Positions 24,256-34,375 of a DNA stretch of 35,978 nucleotides are shown here, one piece after another; the stretch's first letter is position 1; every line of letters starts with the position of its first letter. The translations under genes and the position numbers were made by a program. The DNA is taken from positions 1 to 35,978 of the forward strand of contig JADGJA010000150.1 in the NCBI GenBank assembly GCA_027596035.1, written 5' to 3'. The notes under the pieces were generated by a model. It was not told the DNA's origin. It searched no databases and saw only the letters and a list, made by a program, of their open reading frames with translations. The DNA comes from Thoreauomyces humboldtii. Lineage: Eukaryota; Chytridiomycota; Chytridiomycetes; Spizellomycetales; Powellomycetaceae.

Positions 24256-24675
24256 TGGGGTGACGGCCGCTTGAGCAGGCTCAGGCGCCGTGAAGGGAAA
24301 AGCGATGTCTCACGTAAGAGAACACTCCGGGAAAGCATCAACATCTCTCTGAGAACTTACTGGTCAATGCTGGACAAATCCGGATGCCATCCGGGACGGC
24401 TACTCTGTCCGTGTGTCCCAGGTCTGCGTCACGTATTGAAAAAGCACAGATGGATGAATGGAGAGGGTGGTTGGGCTCAGTGCCCACACACGGATAGACG
24501 TGGCGACAGGGGAGTCTTTTATCATACGGTAGATGCAAGGCTTGTCCGAATGTTCGGACCGACGACATTTTGCCATTATGGTATTCTTCTTTTTTCACTT
24601 TCTCCCGCAATGACCGCTGAAATTGTCAGAACATTCCCTGCCAGTTTCGCTGCCTCTTGTTCACTACGCACAACC
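24256..24675. other. Intergenic, makorin to MZM1-like
   Basis: About 420 bp holding the makorin 3' end and presumably the promoter of the next gene. Open frames on both strands here resemble nothing known, and no clear TATA or repeat is seen. Confidence 0.5.
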
Positions 24676-25204
24676 ATGTCTGCCACCATAAGGTCACAGG
24701 TGTTACGCTCTTACAAGGACCTACTCCGCGCGCAACGCAAGACCTTTGCTAATGACCAGCCGCAGGTCGCAAGTGAGTCACTCTCATATTGAGAACCGAA
24801 GTTGCTCCCCGCGAGAAACTTGAACAATTTCTCTATCCTCAGAGGCACATGAGTACACGAGGCAACAGTACCGCTCGAATGCGGGAGAGCATGATCCAGC
24901 GACCCTCGCCAAGCTGGTGAAGACCGCCAATCAAGCCGCCGTCATTATCCGCAAAAACGTTGTTCAGGGCGTGAGGAAGGAGGATGCCCTGGACGACCAT
25001 ACATTTCGTAAGACTCCGTCTGGAGGGCTCGAGAGTTCTTTATTTCTATCACATGCAGTGACTTATCCTTTTTTTCACGCAGGCCTCAACATCGACAGTG
25101 AAAAGGAGATCAACTCCAACGATACAATCCGAACGCCCAATGCACGCCAGCCCGCTCAACGAACAGGGACTGCGACCCCCACAAAGTGCTGCTCCGCCCC
25201 CTAA
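24676..25204 (+). CDS. MZM1: LYR-family complex III assembly factor (MZM1/LYRM7-like)
   Basis: Three exons, 24676-24772, 24843-25007 and 25083-25204, with introns of 70 and 75 nt; 127 residues, the usual small size. The N-terminus VLRSYKDLLRAQRKTFANDQ is a LYR-type helix (Tyr-Lys in place of Tyr-Arg). The middle (VKTANQAAVIIRKNVVQGVR) and the stretch after the last splice (RLNIDSEKEINSNDTI) match the pattern of Mzm1/LYRM7. In the mitochondrial matrix that protein chaperones the Rieske Fe-S protein (Rip1) into the bc1 complex. The C-terminal ~25 residues are Thr/Pro-rich and end in a Cys pair (KCCSAP), which I do not recognise as conserved. The chosen ATG is the first to place the LYR helix at the start. 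Confidence 0.82.
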
Positions 25205-25603
25205 GGAGTTTCACTTATTATCCATCGCTTCGGAACTGTGCACAACCTCGCGGAATCTGGGAGCACGCAAAGAGAAACCCATCAGCGAATGCCGACATCA
25301 TCTCCCTCGAAAAGTCCCTCGCGACAAGCTTTATCAACCTTTCACTCGGCTTCCTCCCTTACACAAGCAGAGCCTCCACCTGTTCAGAACCCATCGCATT
25401 TCTGGTCGAGGCGAAAGGGAGCATGCGACTCGACGGACAGTGCAAGGGGTACGCCCTCTCGAGGCGCGCGACCGGATGGATACGGCCGCGGTCATGAGTA
25501 GAAGCCGATGTCTTACAACCCGGGAAGGGTGGACTTGGCGGCATTCCGATCGGAAATCCGGGAGTTTTTGGTAATATAATCGACATATGTTGCTTCGACT
25601 GCT
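25205..25603. other. Convergent intergenic, MZM1-like / C1a-32-like
   Basis: About 400 bp between two stop codons. Several overlapping open frames exist in all phases, but none has a recognisable product or convincing splice pattern. Confidence 0.5.
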
Positions 25604-27312
25604 TCAAGCCTTCGTCTTTGCGCTCTTTTGGGGCCTTGCGCTTTTCTTTCGTGACGAGGCTGCCTCGTCGCCGCCACCTCCTTTCCCCTCAAGCGCCGCT
25701 GCAGTTGCAACGGCTTTCCCTGCCTTTCCGCTTTCCTCCTTCTTTCCCTTCCCAACGTCCAGTACCCGCTGTATCTCTAACGCCTGGAAGTCAATTATCT
25801 TGTCCAGATGGGTTTCCAAAAGCGCAATGTGGGTGTCGATGGTCGACGTCAGGATCTGGGCTATCTGGTATGGGTTCAGCGTTTTGGGGACACCGTCACG
25901 CTCGGGATCGGAAGCCTGGGCGGTGGGCGCAGGCTCGCTAGACACGAGGTTCCCCGTGATAGAGGAAGGAGGGAACAAAGATTCTGGGACGGGTCCAGGT
26001 GGTGGCGGCAGGTCCAGCGCATGTATTTCAATGAGGTGTTCTCTGGCTGTCGAAGCAAAAAGCAACATGTTGGCAAGAGCACGGCATGTGTAATACCAAA
26101 GAAGCTCCGGGGTAGACTTACGTTCATCTGACGCTTTAACCAGCACGGCCGCTGCAGCGGCGGCAGCAGCCTCGGCGTCCGCAATGTTCTTGGCTCTCAT
26201 CTGAGCTTCTTCCTAATCGACAGCATACCCCTAGCATCAGTCCCTGGATGGAGCGCTTGTTTTCACCCTTGAAACCAAATCTCACCTCCACCTTGGCTTT
26301 CTCGGCACGAATTCTCTCCTCTTCACTCCGACAGTACTCGTCCCACCTTTCGGCCGGGATTGCATCCGCTAGCGGCCGCATCGGGATCGTGGCTTTCCCA
26401 TCTTCTCCAGCAATCACGAGGCACGAAGGTTCGTTCAACGGCAACCGAACGTGCGTCCAAGCAACATCTTGTCGCTTGGAGAACACGTATGACGCAAGCT
26501 TTCGATGCGTCAAGTAGGCTTGAGTCCAGTAATCAATGAGATACATGGACTCTTGCCGGGAAAAGGCGCGCGGACGGCTCGAGTGATAATTGAATGAGGC
26601 GAGAAGCTCGATGAAGAGATCCATGCTGTCTTCAATGGTTCCGGTCGACAGCGATTGTGCTGCAGGATGTGCTTTCCTTCAGATGAGCTTGAATCATAAC
26701 GGCGACAGTCACGATTTTACGACAGCTGGCATACCAAAGCAGCGTTCGTGCGCTTCAGCAAACAGCGTGACCCAGACTGCAATTTGCCACGTGGTGAATC
26801 CAAGTCCTGCCGCATGCGCGTACGCATCGTGAAGAGCGTTTGCTCGGATGTGATCTCGAGCCGTTGCGTCCTCGCCATCGGGGTCGTAAACATGCGTCAA
26901 CGCTGTTGTAAGTGGCAAGGACAGGAAGTGCGAGGGTGGGAGTGGTGAAGGAAGTAGGTTGAACTCAGCACGCACAATGATGCTGAAAGACATTGACAGT
27001 TCAGTATTTCCACCATAACCGAGGGAAACGACAGGGGGAAAAGGTGGCTTTCTGCACGCACTCGGCACCTTGCGTATCGTGCGCTTCTATGCATCGTGCA
27101 AGTCGGGCGCTAGCTCCAGCATCAAGTCTCAATCCATCGAACCATGAATCCGGAACGGTTGTGGCAGGAGGTTTGGGAAGCGCAACAGCAGATGCCGCTG
27201 TCGCCATGGCCCCTGCCAAACCAGCAGCAGTAGGGTCATTGATGAGACTGCGCATCGTTACAGTCTTTTTCCCGGCGCTTATGTCCGCCGCAGCTGTTGT
27301 TCCCGTGGGCAT
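25604..27312 (-). CDS. Flagellar central-pair C1a-32 / CFAP119 (CCDC189)-like protein
   Basis: Five exons on the minus strand: 27312-27069, 26902-26735, 26659-26286, 26212-26122 and 26046-25604; introns of 166, 75, 73 and 75 nt; 439 residues. An Ala-rich lead is followed by a domain whose segments DSWFDGLRLDAGASARLARC, ALTHVYDPDGEDATARDHI, WQIAVWVTLFAEAHERCF, LLASFNYHSSRPRAFS and TQAYLTHRKLASYVF follow the layout of the C1a-32 family (Pfam CLAMP). That family is a subunit of the C1a projection of the axonemal central pair. An Ala-rich helix and a Lys-rich tail (KKSARPQKSAKTKA) end the protein. The last intron (26047-26121) is a multiple of three without a stop; I removed it for its GTAAGT donor and strong acceptor. 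Family assignment is from remembered pattern, so moderately sure. Confidence 0.7.
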
Positions 27313-27671
27313 TGTTTGATTTACTGTATTTACTATCGATATGGGTATTGTTACTCGTTTTGCAGGAACCCTGCTGTAAATCAAATGGGACCAGCCGCAC
27401 CGCGTTCGGGTCTCCGCTAAAAGCCTTAGATATTACACAGCCACCCCCGTTCGGATCTGCGCTTCGGAATACGGCCTCAAACGGTAAGAGGCAGGTAGAT
27501 ATTGAGGATGCAGGCAAGGATAAACCGAGATGAACCATAAAAGGGTGTCTGCAGAGCTTCAGAATCCCAGTTAGAGGCAGAACGCCTTCCCAGATACTCT
27601 CACAAAGCGCGCTCACCGAATGAGGGCGACTCCAATTATATAATGCCCGGTCAGAAGGAACTGTCTCCAAA
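27313..27671. other. Intergenic, C1a-32-like promoter / LMBR1-like 3' end
   Basis: About 360 bp holding the upstream region of the C1a-32-like gene and the end of the LMBR1-like transcript. Nothing else is recognised. Confidence 0.5.
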
Positions 27672-29110
27672 CTAAAATGTGCGCGCGGGTCCAAGAAGCC
27701 ATATCCCGACAGCTTTCATGCACGACATGGCCCACGGATGATTTCTAAACAACGGGACTTCGGCATAGGGACCGTAAGCTGAACTGGCGACACCGAGGGC
27801 GCGGCTGACGAGGGGAAGGGCCATGGAGATGAGGAGCAGTAGCGTGATGTTGCCTACGATGTGTCGAGTCGGGGTTCCGTGAGCTTGCAGACGAAGTTTA
27901 GGCACTAGCTGGTAGATCCCGACTGTCGTTGCAATGGAAAAGTAGGCCAGGGCAACAGACTCGGAAACGGTCCACCATTTCGGGGGAAGCTCGTCTGGCC
28001 CCCATGGCCGGAGACTCGACGAAAGTACGTGGTCGGCCAGACTCAGGGTGATCCGCAGCATCACTGCGATCCAACCGATCGATGCTAGTGAGAATAGGAC
28101 GAGGACGATGGCGACCCTCACGAGCGGATCTTTTTGCTCTTCTCGCCGCAGATCAAAGATGTCCTTGCGCAACACGGCTATCCGCAGCGTAAGCATCTCA
28201 ACCTCATGAGCATGGGCTTCGGCAGTACTAGTTGTTGCAGGAGCAAGGGTGGCGAGAGCGTGCGCTTCATTCTCCAACGCCATGATATCAAACTCGCGCT
28301 CGGCTATCTGTCCGGTGATCTGAGTGCGGTGATTCAGCGGTAGAGCGATTGACGCTGAGAATCGAAAAATGGCCGCACCACCCTTTGGCGTCGCCACGGC
28401 GCAGAGAAGGCCGCAGGGGATGCTCGTGAGAATATTGAGGGCCGAGAGCCAGGGGTGGGACTCCATCAGAGCTTCGACTCCCAACAAGCGTGTGGTGACG
28501 TAAACGAAGCCTAGGCCAAGTGTCCAAAACAGCGATGCTACTTGCAGACATTCCTTTGTCTTGGCGAACCATGTCGTTCCGTTGGCCTCCAGATATAAGT
28601 AGCAGAAAGGCATTAAGCCGTAGAGTGATACAGACGAGGCGATGAAGGAGCAGTTCCAAAATCTGTATGGTGCCATGCATCATCAGTGAAAGATACATGC
28701 TTCCTGAACCGTTCAGCACGGTCGATCCCTCACCTCTGCAAAAGTGTGGGTGCAACCATATCTTGGAAGGCGGAGGTAACGAGAAGGAGCACGAGCCCAG
28801 AGAGCGCAGCAGCCAGACCCACCGAGCAAAACACTAGCGCAGTGGCCACTTCGTCGTCGTCATCGGGACCCTCGATTGACTCGAGATACGACTGCTGTTC
28901 CGCAGCCGTCGTGCCCGGCAGCAAAGTCCTCGAGAGACGACGGGGAGGTGGCACATTTCCACGATGTTTATACCGACGGATGACGGTGGAAGCGGCTGCC
29001 AAGGCCGGCAAGGAGAAGAGCAGAACAACCGTGTTCTCCCGTACAGAACCATAAAAACCACCTTCGGGAAGACCTTCTGGTAGTGTGAGCAAGGCTTGTC
29101 CGGTTGACAT
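27672..29110 (-). CDS. LMBR1-like multi-pass membrane protein
   Basis: Two exons, 29110-28734 and 28662-27672, with a 71-nt intron; 455 residues. About nine hydrophobic segments are visible: NTVVLLFSLPALAAAS, VFCSVGLAAALSGLVLLLV, FIASSVSLYGLMPFCYLYL, VASLFWTLGLGFVYV, LNILTSIPCGLLCAV, then a cytosolic coiled-coil loop (~200-260), then IVLVLFSLASIGWIAVML, VALAYFSIATTVGIYQLV, ITLLLLISMALPLV and a last one near the end. The join at RFWNCSFIAS followed by PFCYLYLEANG matches the Trp-Asn...PF-x-Y-x-x-EA-x-G signature of LMBR1/LIMR proteins. Relatives act as lipocalin receptors (LIMR) or lysosomal cobalamin transporters (LMBRD1); the role here is unknown. The start is the first ATG before the first membrane segment. 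It is divergent from the mucin-like gene. Confidence 0.85.
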
Positions 29111-29718
29111 CGCTGGGCCCTCCCCGCACGCGACCGGGTGAGTGTCCGAACTTCCACTTTTCGAGGTTTGGTGAGCTTTCGTCGAGATGTTGGGCGTGCA
29201 TGTCAAGCTTGAAAAAGAAGCACGACGCGACGAAGTGGATGCGCCGTACAGAGGAAAGCAAAGTGACTGCGCCGCCACGCGTTCTCCTCTCTCTTTTCCC
29301 GCTCTCTTCCCATTTTTCTCGCTCGCCTCCCTCCTCCGCGGTCACAGCCTGTCCCGTACCGTACCATGTCACTCGATGCTTTCCCGCTCCCTGTAAGTGT
29401 ACAGCACAGATGTACATGGTATGTGCATGTGCCTGTACATCATGTCCATGAATTGATGACGCTTTCCATGGTCTCGATCGCGCATGTCCTCAGTGCTCTA
29501 GTACGCAGGATAATACTGCCACGCGGCAACAGCCAAGCTCACAAAGTTCTTGGTCCCTCACCTCCGCACTTTTGTGCTGCCTCTTCAATGACCTCTGGAT
29601 GGTTCGGTGGAATGGATCCCAGCCCTCCGCCTCCCGCCTTCGTGGACTGTGAAGCGTCGACACTTTTTCACTGCGCTGCAACTACAACTCGAAAAGCCCG
29701 CCATTTCGAGCGGATACA

Positions 29719-29741
29719 GTACATGTACTTGTACACTGTAC
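29719..29741. promoter_or_regulatory. Cluster of four GTAC cores
   Basis: GTAC is repeated four times with spacers of 2, 2 and 3 nt (29719, 29725, 29731, 29738), the first two forming the palindrome GTACATGTAC. It lies about 110-130 bp before the ATG of the mucin-like gene and just upstream of its TATA element. This looks like a multi-copy protein-binding site. GTAC is the core of copper-response elements in green algae, but whether that applies to fungi is unknown. Confidence 0.35.
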
Positions 29742-29792
29742 AGGATTGATTCCTTTTTTTTTCTTCCTCGAGTTCCCCGTCCCTACGGAAGA

Positions 29793-29798
29793 TATAAA
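29793..29798 (+). promoter_or_regulatory. TATA box of the mucin-like gene
   Basis: TATAAA within GATATAAACC, 57 bp upstream of the ATG at 29850. Confidence 0.5.
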
Positions 29799-29849
29799 CC
29801 GTTGCGATGATGGGGAACACCGCTGACAAAACGTCATCCGCATCCCATC

Positions 29850-32138
29850 ATGGCCCTCCTCGCTCGTCGGAGCCCGGTCGACTTATTCTTGATCTATCTT
29901 TCGGTGCTGGCGTTCGCCTCGACGCTGGTTGCCGGTGCTCCCGTGGAGCGTAATTCGTACATCGACCCCCGAAGTGCCGCCTCTCCTGACCGTCGTGCAC
30001 CTCTGTGGTCATCCATTTCGACCGCGCTCCATCGGCGTGGCGCCGACGGAGACATTGCCAACAGTGCCCCCGTTGCTGTCTCTGGAAGTGGGGACGCTGC
30101 GTCGGGGAGAAGTAGTGATGGCGGCGATTCGACGAACCCTCCCGCAGGTGGCGGTGGAAACGAGGATGGAGGCGCCGTCGCTCCAGACTCCGGCGGCAAC
30201 GACAACCAGAATAGTAAAGGCGGAGGATCGGCATCCGAAGGTTCAACAAATCCTCCTGCAACGGGGGGGAAGCCTCTCGTCTCAGGAGATGGTACTGACC
30301 CCACGCACGGCGAGGGCACCGCAGATGCACCGACGAGTGACGAAAAACCCACAGGCGCGGCCCCAGAAAGTCACCATAGCGGTGATTCGGGTGACACCGG
30401 CGCCGCTGCTACTTTCCCCAGCACTGACCAGGGACCTGAAAAGACCACGCCACAAGAAGCACCTGCGCCTGCAGTAGAAACCCACAACGATCCCGAGCTT
30501 TCGGCACCTGCGAACAAGGCATCCCCTACACAGGTTCATCCTCAGCCTGAAAACGCGCCGACAGTTGTAGCGCCGACTGCCCCACACGATGGAGCAGAAT
30601 CCAAAGCCACTGCTACCTTGCTTGCCCCTCCCTCCGATCTCACTGCCGCGCCTCGAGAAACTACTTCGGAACTGGCACCGACAGCTATCACTGTCCACCA
30701 AGAAGGTCCAGCTCATACCGCGTCGACCCCTACCAGCCAAGACTCGCGTCCTTCACCTCCTTCACCGATCGGCACGCCCATTCCGACAGCGATCGGCAGT
30801 GACGCTCCCGGCGTTTCGACTCCCAACTCACCCGTAACCAATCCAAACGGCAATCCTACCACACCTGTATTTAGTCCGACCGACAATACCTCACAACAAT
30901 TGACTCTAACCTCACCCGTCATCAGTCCCACCGGCGATATTTCTCAGCAGTTGACTCCTACCCCTCCTGTTGTCAGCCCAACCGGTGTTTTCTCTCAGTT
31001 GACTCCAATTGGCGTTAGTCCAACCGGCGACTTAACCTCTCCCTCTCCTGGCAATGGGGCAAGTCAAACGCAGTTGCCTACAGGTTCGGCGCCTTCCGCA
31101 ACCGAGTCACCCCCGGCAACGCCTCCAGCTGGTCACAGCGCTTCACTCGCCAGTGTAGGTATTTCACCTTCACCTCCTGGAGGCGGAGACGGAGATATCA
31201 CAATCACGATCACCAGACAACCTGTCCTTCCCACAACGCTGCCTAATGGAGGTACAGCAGGTCCAGTGCTTCCACCGAGCGCACCGTCAGGTAAACTCAG
31301 AATCATGTTTCACTGCCGGCTATTTTGTAACTGAATTCAAAGTTCCTATAGGACTGACCGCTCAGCCAGCTGCAAATCCGAGCGCCGCTACGCCCGCATC
31401 AGTAACAGCACCCGGACTCCAGCCGTTCAACTTGCCTCCGCCAGTGGCATCCGCACAGCCGAATTTACAGCCGACCCCCGGCTTCTCAATGCCCTCACCT
31501 GAACCAATGCTTTCGCCCCCGCCTTTCGAGCCCACTGCGGCACCTAATTTGAGCCCGTCTCCAGTGAAGGGTCATCGGACCGTTACCGTGTTTCAGAATC
31601 CTGCCGCCGTACAGGCCCAGGCGGCAGGAGTTCCCATTTTCGGCCTTCCGGGTATGCAGTCCCCGGCACCAATTGTCGGGTCGGGCGATGGCTCCAAGTC
31701 GTCGAGTATCAATGCGGGTATCCCGGTTGCGGCCGCTGGCTCTGTGCTTTTGATCATCTTGATCGCTTCAGTCGGCATTTTTGCTTTCAGGAAATGGAAA
31801 TTGAGGGTAGGCTTCTGTCTTATTCTCGAATGCTTCCGGTTCTCCGGTTCTTACGTCGGTTTCTCTCCTTTGTACAGCCAAGCACCAACTTCCGCGCACG
31901 CATTTCGGACACGGGTAGCGACCTCGGTGGAAGTTCACCCCGCTCGGCCCTTTTAACGCGGGGTCGTTCCCCGGAAATTCACTCGGAGATCCCGGTCACT
32001 AGCCGGGTTTACGTCACAAGCTCACAATTCGACCCAACCGCCCCGAAACCCGACGAAGTCGGTGCCTACGAGTATGGGCCTATCCTGAACGGACCAATCA
32101 TTCACGAGGAAATGTGTCTTCCCGAAGGTCGAGTCTAG
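29850..32138 (+). CDS. Secretory S/T/P-rich (mucin-like) single-pass membrane protein
   Basis: Three exons, 29850-31290, 31352-31806 and 31878-32138, with introns of 61 and 71 nt; 718 residues. A signal peptide is evident (LFLIYLSVLAFASTLVAGA, cleavage near residue 30). About 570 residues of Ser/Thr/Pro/Gly/Ala-rich ectodomain follow, expected to be heavily O-glycosylated, with a 17-residue tandem repeat near the middle. One membrane segment (VAAAGSVLLIILIASVGIFAF, ~604-626) is followed by the stop-transfer RKWKLR. The cytoplasmic tail is about 90 residues, Ser-rich, and carries SRVYVTSSQF-like and YEYGP segments. No enzymatic or WSC-type Cys domain is seen. The overall design resembles fungal cell-wall stress sensors or adhesive surface mucins, but no family is recognised. 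The tail looks evolutionarily distinct from the low-complexity ectodomain. Confidence 0.8.
30864..31032 (+). repeat. 51-bp in-frame tandem repeat in the mucin-like gene
   Basis: Units at 30864-30914, 30915-30965 and 30966-31013 (the last short by one codon), plus a partial fourth unit. They encode degenerate 17-residue copies of the type PVxSPTGDxSQQLTxTx. All indels are whole codons, so the frame is kept. Confidence 0.75.
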
Positions 32139-32243
32139 CGGGAAAAGCCCGCGAATCAGAGTCCTTGACACCCCGCTACCACTTGATACCCTTGCTATAT
32201 TGATGATACCCTACAAATGAAATTGTTTGCTGAAATGGAAGGC

Positions 32244-32993
32244 CTACCACTCCCTCTTGACCCTGACTTCCTCGCCAGCTGCCCTCTTCCCACGCGGTGT
32301 GGAAGACCTGCCGACGCGGTCGCTCCAACCCCGTTCCAACTGTGCGAGCTCCGGGTTGTTCCTGCAGAGGTGCAGAATGCGGGTCCTGACGGCCTGGCGA
32401 TCATATCTGACCCTCGCGTTGACGTCCTCGGCCAAACGGGCATACACGTTGAAATCCAAAGAGTTGAAACGATTCATGGCCGTTTCCAAGAGGAGTCGAT
32501 CGACGGCCGGCGTCCAGGGGGGTTGAACGTTCCCCGATGCGCTGTTCGAGGGGGTCACCTCGGATCTGCGTCTGTCGGCTTGGGGAGTGGGTCTCGGAGC
32601 TGTCGTGCGTCTGGCTATCTTCTTCTTGGGTGCCACGGGAACTGTAGGAACTGTTGTTCTCCTCGACTTGCGTACGGTCGCTGAGGATGAGCGGACAGCC
32701 CGCTTCTTTCTCTTCCGCGTGCCGCCATCATCGTCGTCGTCGTCCTTGCTGGGATCGTAATCTGAATCGGCGAGGGAATCGTCGCTTGGTGGACGGAAGA
32801 AGGGATCAGGAGTGGAGTCTCCAAACTGGTCATCCTCGTGCATGTGGTCCTGATCGTCAGGACGTTCAGCATCGTAGCCGTTCTCGAGACGTGGACGTGG
32901 TTCTTCAGAGCGGTTGTCTAGCTCGGGTGCGACGGGTTCCCCGAGAGAGAGATCGGGACCCAGCCACAATTCGTGAGATGGCTGAGGTTCCAT
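32244..32993 (-). CDS. Putative nuclear protein with Myb/SANT-like segment
   Basis: Intronless, 249 residues from the ATG at 32993. The frame continues 97 codons upstream, but that part has leader-like composition and overlaps the inverted-repeat region, so the first MEPQPSHELW start is preferred. The first half is acidic (DYDPSKDDDDDDGG), followed by basic clusters RKRKKRAVR, RKSRR and KKKIARR that suit nuclear import or DNA contact. Residues ~160-212 (WTPAVDRLLLETAMNRF, FNVYARLAEDVNARV, YDRQAVRTRILHLCRN) are spaced like a Myb/SANT three-helix unit, with the leading Trp kept. It could be a transcription factor or chromatin protein; the domain call is tentative. Confidence 0.65.
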   Translation of the reverse strand: MEPQPSHELWLGPDLSLGEPVAPELDNRSEEPRPRLENGYDAERPDDQDHMHEDDQFGDSTPDPFFRPPSDDSLADSDYDPSKDDDDDDGGTRKRKKRAVRSSSATVRKSRRTTVPTVPVAPKKKIARRTTAPRPTPQADRRRSEVTPSNSASGNVQPPWTPAVDRLLLETAMNRFNSLDFNVYARLAEDVNARVRYDRQAVRTRILHLCRNNPELAQLERGWSDRVGRSSTPRGKRAAGEEVRVKREW

Positions 32994-33165
32994 TGTTTTT
33001 GACGCTGGCTGGACGTATATAACTGTTCTTTTCAAAGAGATATCCCTCAGACTCCATGTCGAGAGCGGATCATTTGAACCGGGTCTTTTGAGCAAATGTA
33101 TCAGCGGGGGGAGAGGCAGGGGAGGCTTGACCAACGACAGGTTGAACGACAGGTACAATTGTACA

Positions 33166-33536
33166 ATGTGGAAGGGGGCGGCGGCAAGCTTTTCGACAGA
33201 CCCTGACCCGCAATACTGGCACAGGATACCAATGCGAAAGGCATCCCAAAGCCTGTCACTCCTCGCTCCAAGCATCCACCACAACTACCCGGGCTCCTAC
33301 AGGTACGCATGCATCTCATCGTACATATAACAACCATATTACTCATAACCCTTGTCCTTGTATTCACCTGCAGCCAAGACCAAGACGACTTAGGGTGGGA
33401 AGTGGGATGTGGATCGGGGTCGGGAGCCGGCGGGTCGGGGAGGAGAGAGCGGTCGAGCAAGGGGAGAAAAACCAACTTCCCAACACACCTCACCAGTACG
33501 GAGATTTTCTCCAGGATTGTAAACTTTTCATTGTAA
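33166..33536 (+). CDS. Possible small two-exon gene (weak)
   Basis: ATG at 33166, 45 codons to a GTACGC donor (33303), a 71-nt intron with a pyrimidine-rich end CACCTGCAG (33373), then 54 codons to TAA at 33534-33536; 99 residues. The intron has the size and signals usual here and the frames match. The product is unremarkable: first part SFSTDPDPQYWHRIP, second part Gly/Ser-rich then RRERSSKGRK. The opposite strand is also open through this stretch. An 18-bp inverted repeat lies inside exon 1. No family recognised. Confidence 0.25.
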
Positions 33537-33588
33537 ATGCCGGGACACGACCGCCTTTTGGGATGCCTTTCGCAATCGTGTCCCGGCA
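33233..33588. repeat. Nested inverted repeats
   Basis: A perfect 13-bp inverted repeat (TGCCGGGACACGA at 33538-33550; its complement at 33576-33588) encloses a 25-nt loop. Eighteen bases of that loop (33557-33574) are the exact reverse complement of 33233-33250 (TGCGAAAGGCATCCCAAA), about 310 bp upstream. Both matches can be read directly and are unlikely to be chance. No target-site duplication or transposase is apparent. Confidence 0.75.
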
Positions 33589-34375
33589 CTATACGAGTTT
33601 AACGGTGCTTCCAAATGTGTATCAGACTCACAATGGGGAGGATGTTCATGTCGAGTGTTGACTATTGAATATTGAAGGATTCCGAGGCCAGAATGCTAGG
33701 ACCAGCAGGACAGTGCGCAGCAAACGCCGATGTAAGCAAAGCGGCAAATCGCATGACGACGCTTAAGCAAAAAAAAGGGCCTAGACTCTACTCAGAAACC
33801 TTGTGTAGGAACCGCAGAAAGGAAGGCTAAAAAAAGAAAACCTCAAACACTGCAGGGGCGAGAGCTGGGAGACACTTTGACAGAGAAATCACGTCTAATT
33901 TCGACCTCGTTTCCTTCTCAGCGCAAGCACAGGTCAAACCAAAAAAAGACGAGCATTTTCTTCCCGAAGGCTAATTGAAAGTCGGCTACAACTTCGGTTT
34001 TCAGCGCGTGTGGGGTAGAGTGGGGCAGTTGCCTCTGCTGCTGCTACTCGGGAGAAACAAAAAGGAGACTGAGAAAAGAGCAAGAATCATCAGCGCGCAG
34101 GAGCGACGGGAAAAGAGGAAGGAAAAAAAAGAGGGAGAAGGCAGTGAGAACAGGTTAGCAAAGGTATAGACAACGGTAAAGCCAAAAAAAAAAACGTTCA
34201 ACTCATCGGGAGCGGACAGTCGAAGGGAACAGAAGCAGAGGAGGCTATGAGTATCGAGGAAGCAGACGATGTCCAGCTGTGTATAAAAGGCTCTGGTCTG
34301 GCCAGCAATCCTCCTCTGCTTCACCCAGCAATTCACCTTCTCCTCCCCCTTCAACCGTCCCATACCTCTTAGAAA
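33589..34375. other. Upstream region of the tyrosinase gene
   Basis: No supported gene. Several poly-A runs of 7-11 nt occur between 33770 and 34195. The last 90 bp hold a TATA box and a pyrimidine-rich leader. Confidence 0.6.
34282..34289 (+). promoter_or_regulatory. TATA box of the tyrosinase gene
   Basis: TATAAAAG within GTATAAAAGG, 94 bp before the ATG. It is followed by a C/T-rich leader, a classic strong-promoter layout. Confidence 0.7.

Larger units (their letters stand above)
29111..29849. other. Divergent promoter region, LMBR1-like / mucin-like gene
   Basis: About 740 bp without a supported gene. Many ATGTAC/GTACAT elements occur between 29400 and 29460. Four GTAC cores sit within 23 bp at 29719-29741. 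A poly-T run follows, then TATAAA at 29793. Confidence 0.6.

Noticed and set aside
29894..30740. Antisense and shifted frames over the mucin-like gene
   Set aside because: Low-complexity repeats give long open frames in several phases. Only the plus-strand frame has a signal peptide, a membrane segment and consistent splicing.
33309..33536. Small secreted peptide starting MHLIVHITTILLITLV
   Set aside because: The signal-like start lies inside a well-formed 71-nt intron (33303-33373). The hydrophobicity comes from the pyrimidine-rich intron sequence.
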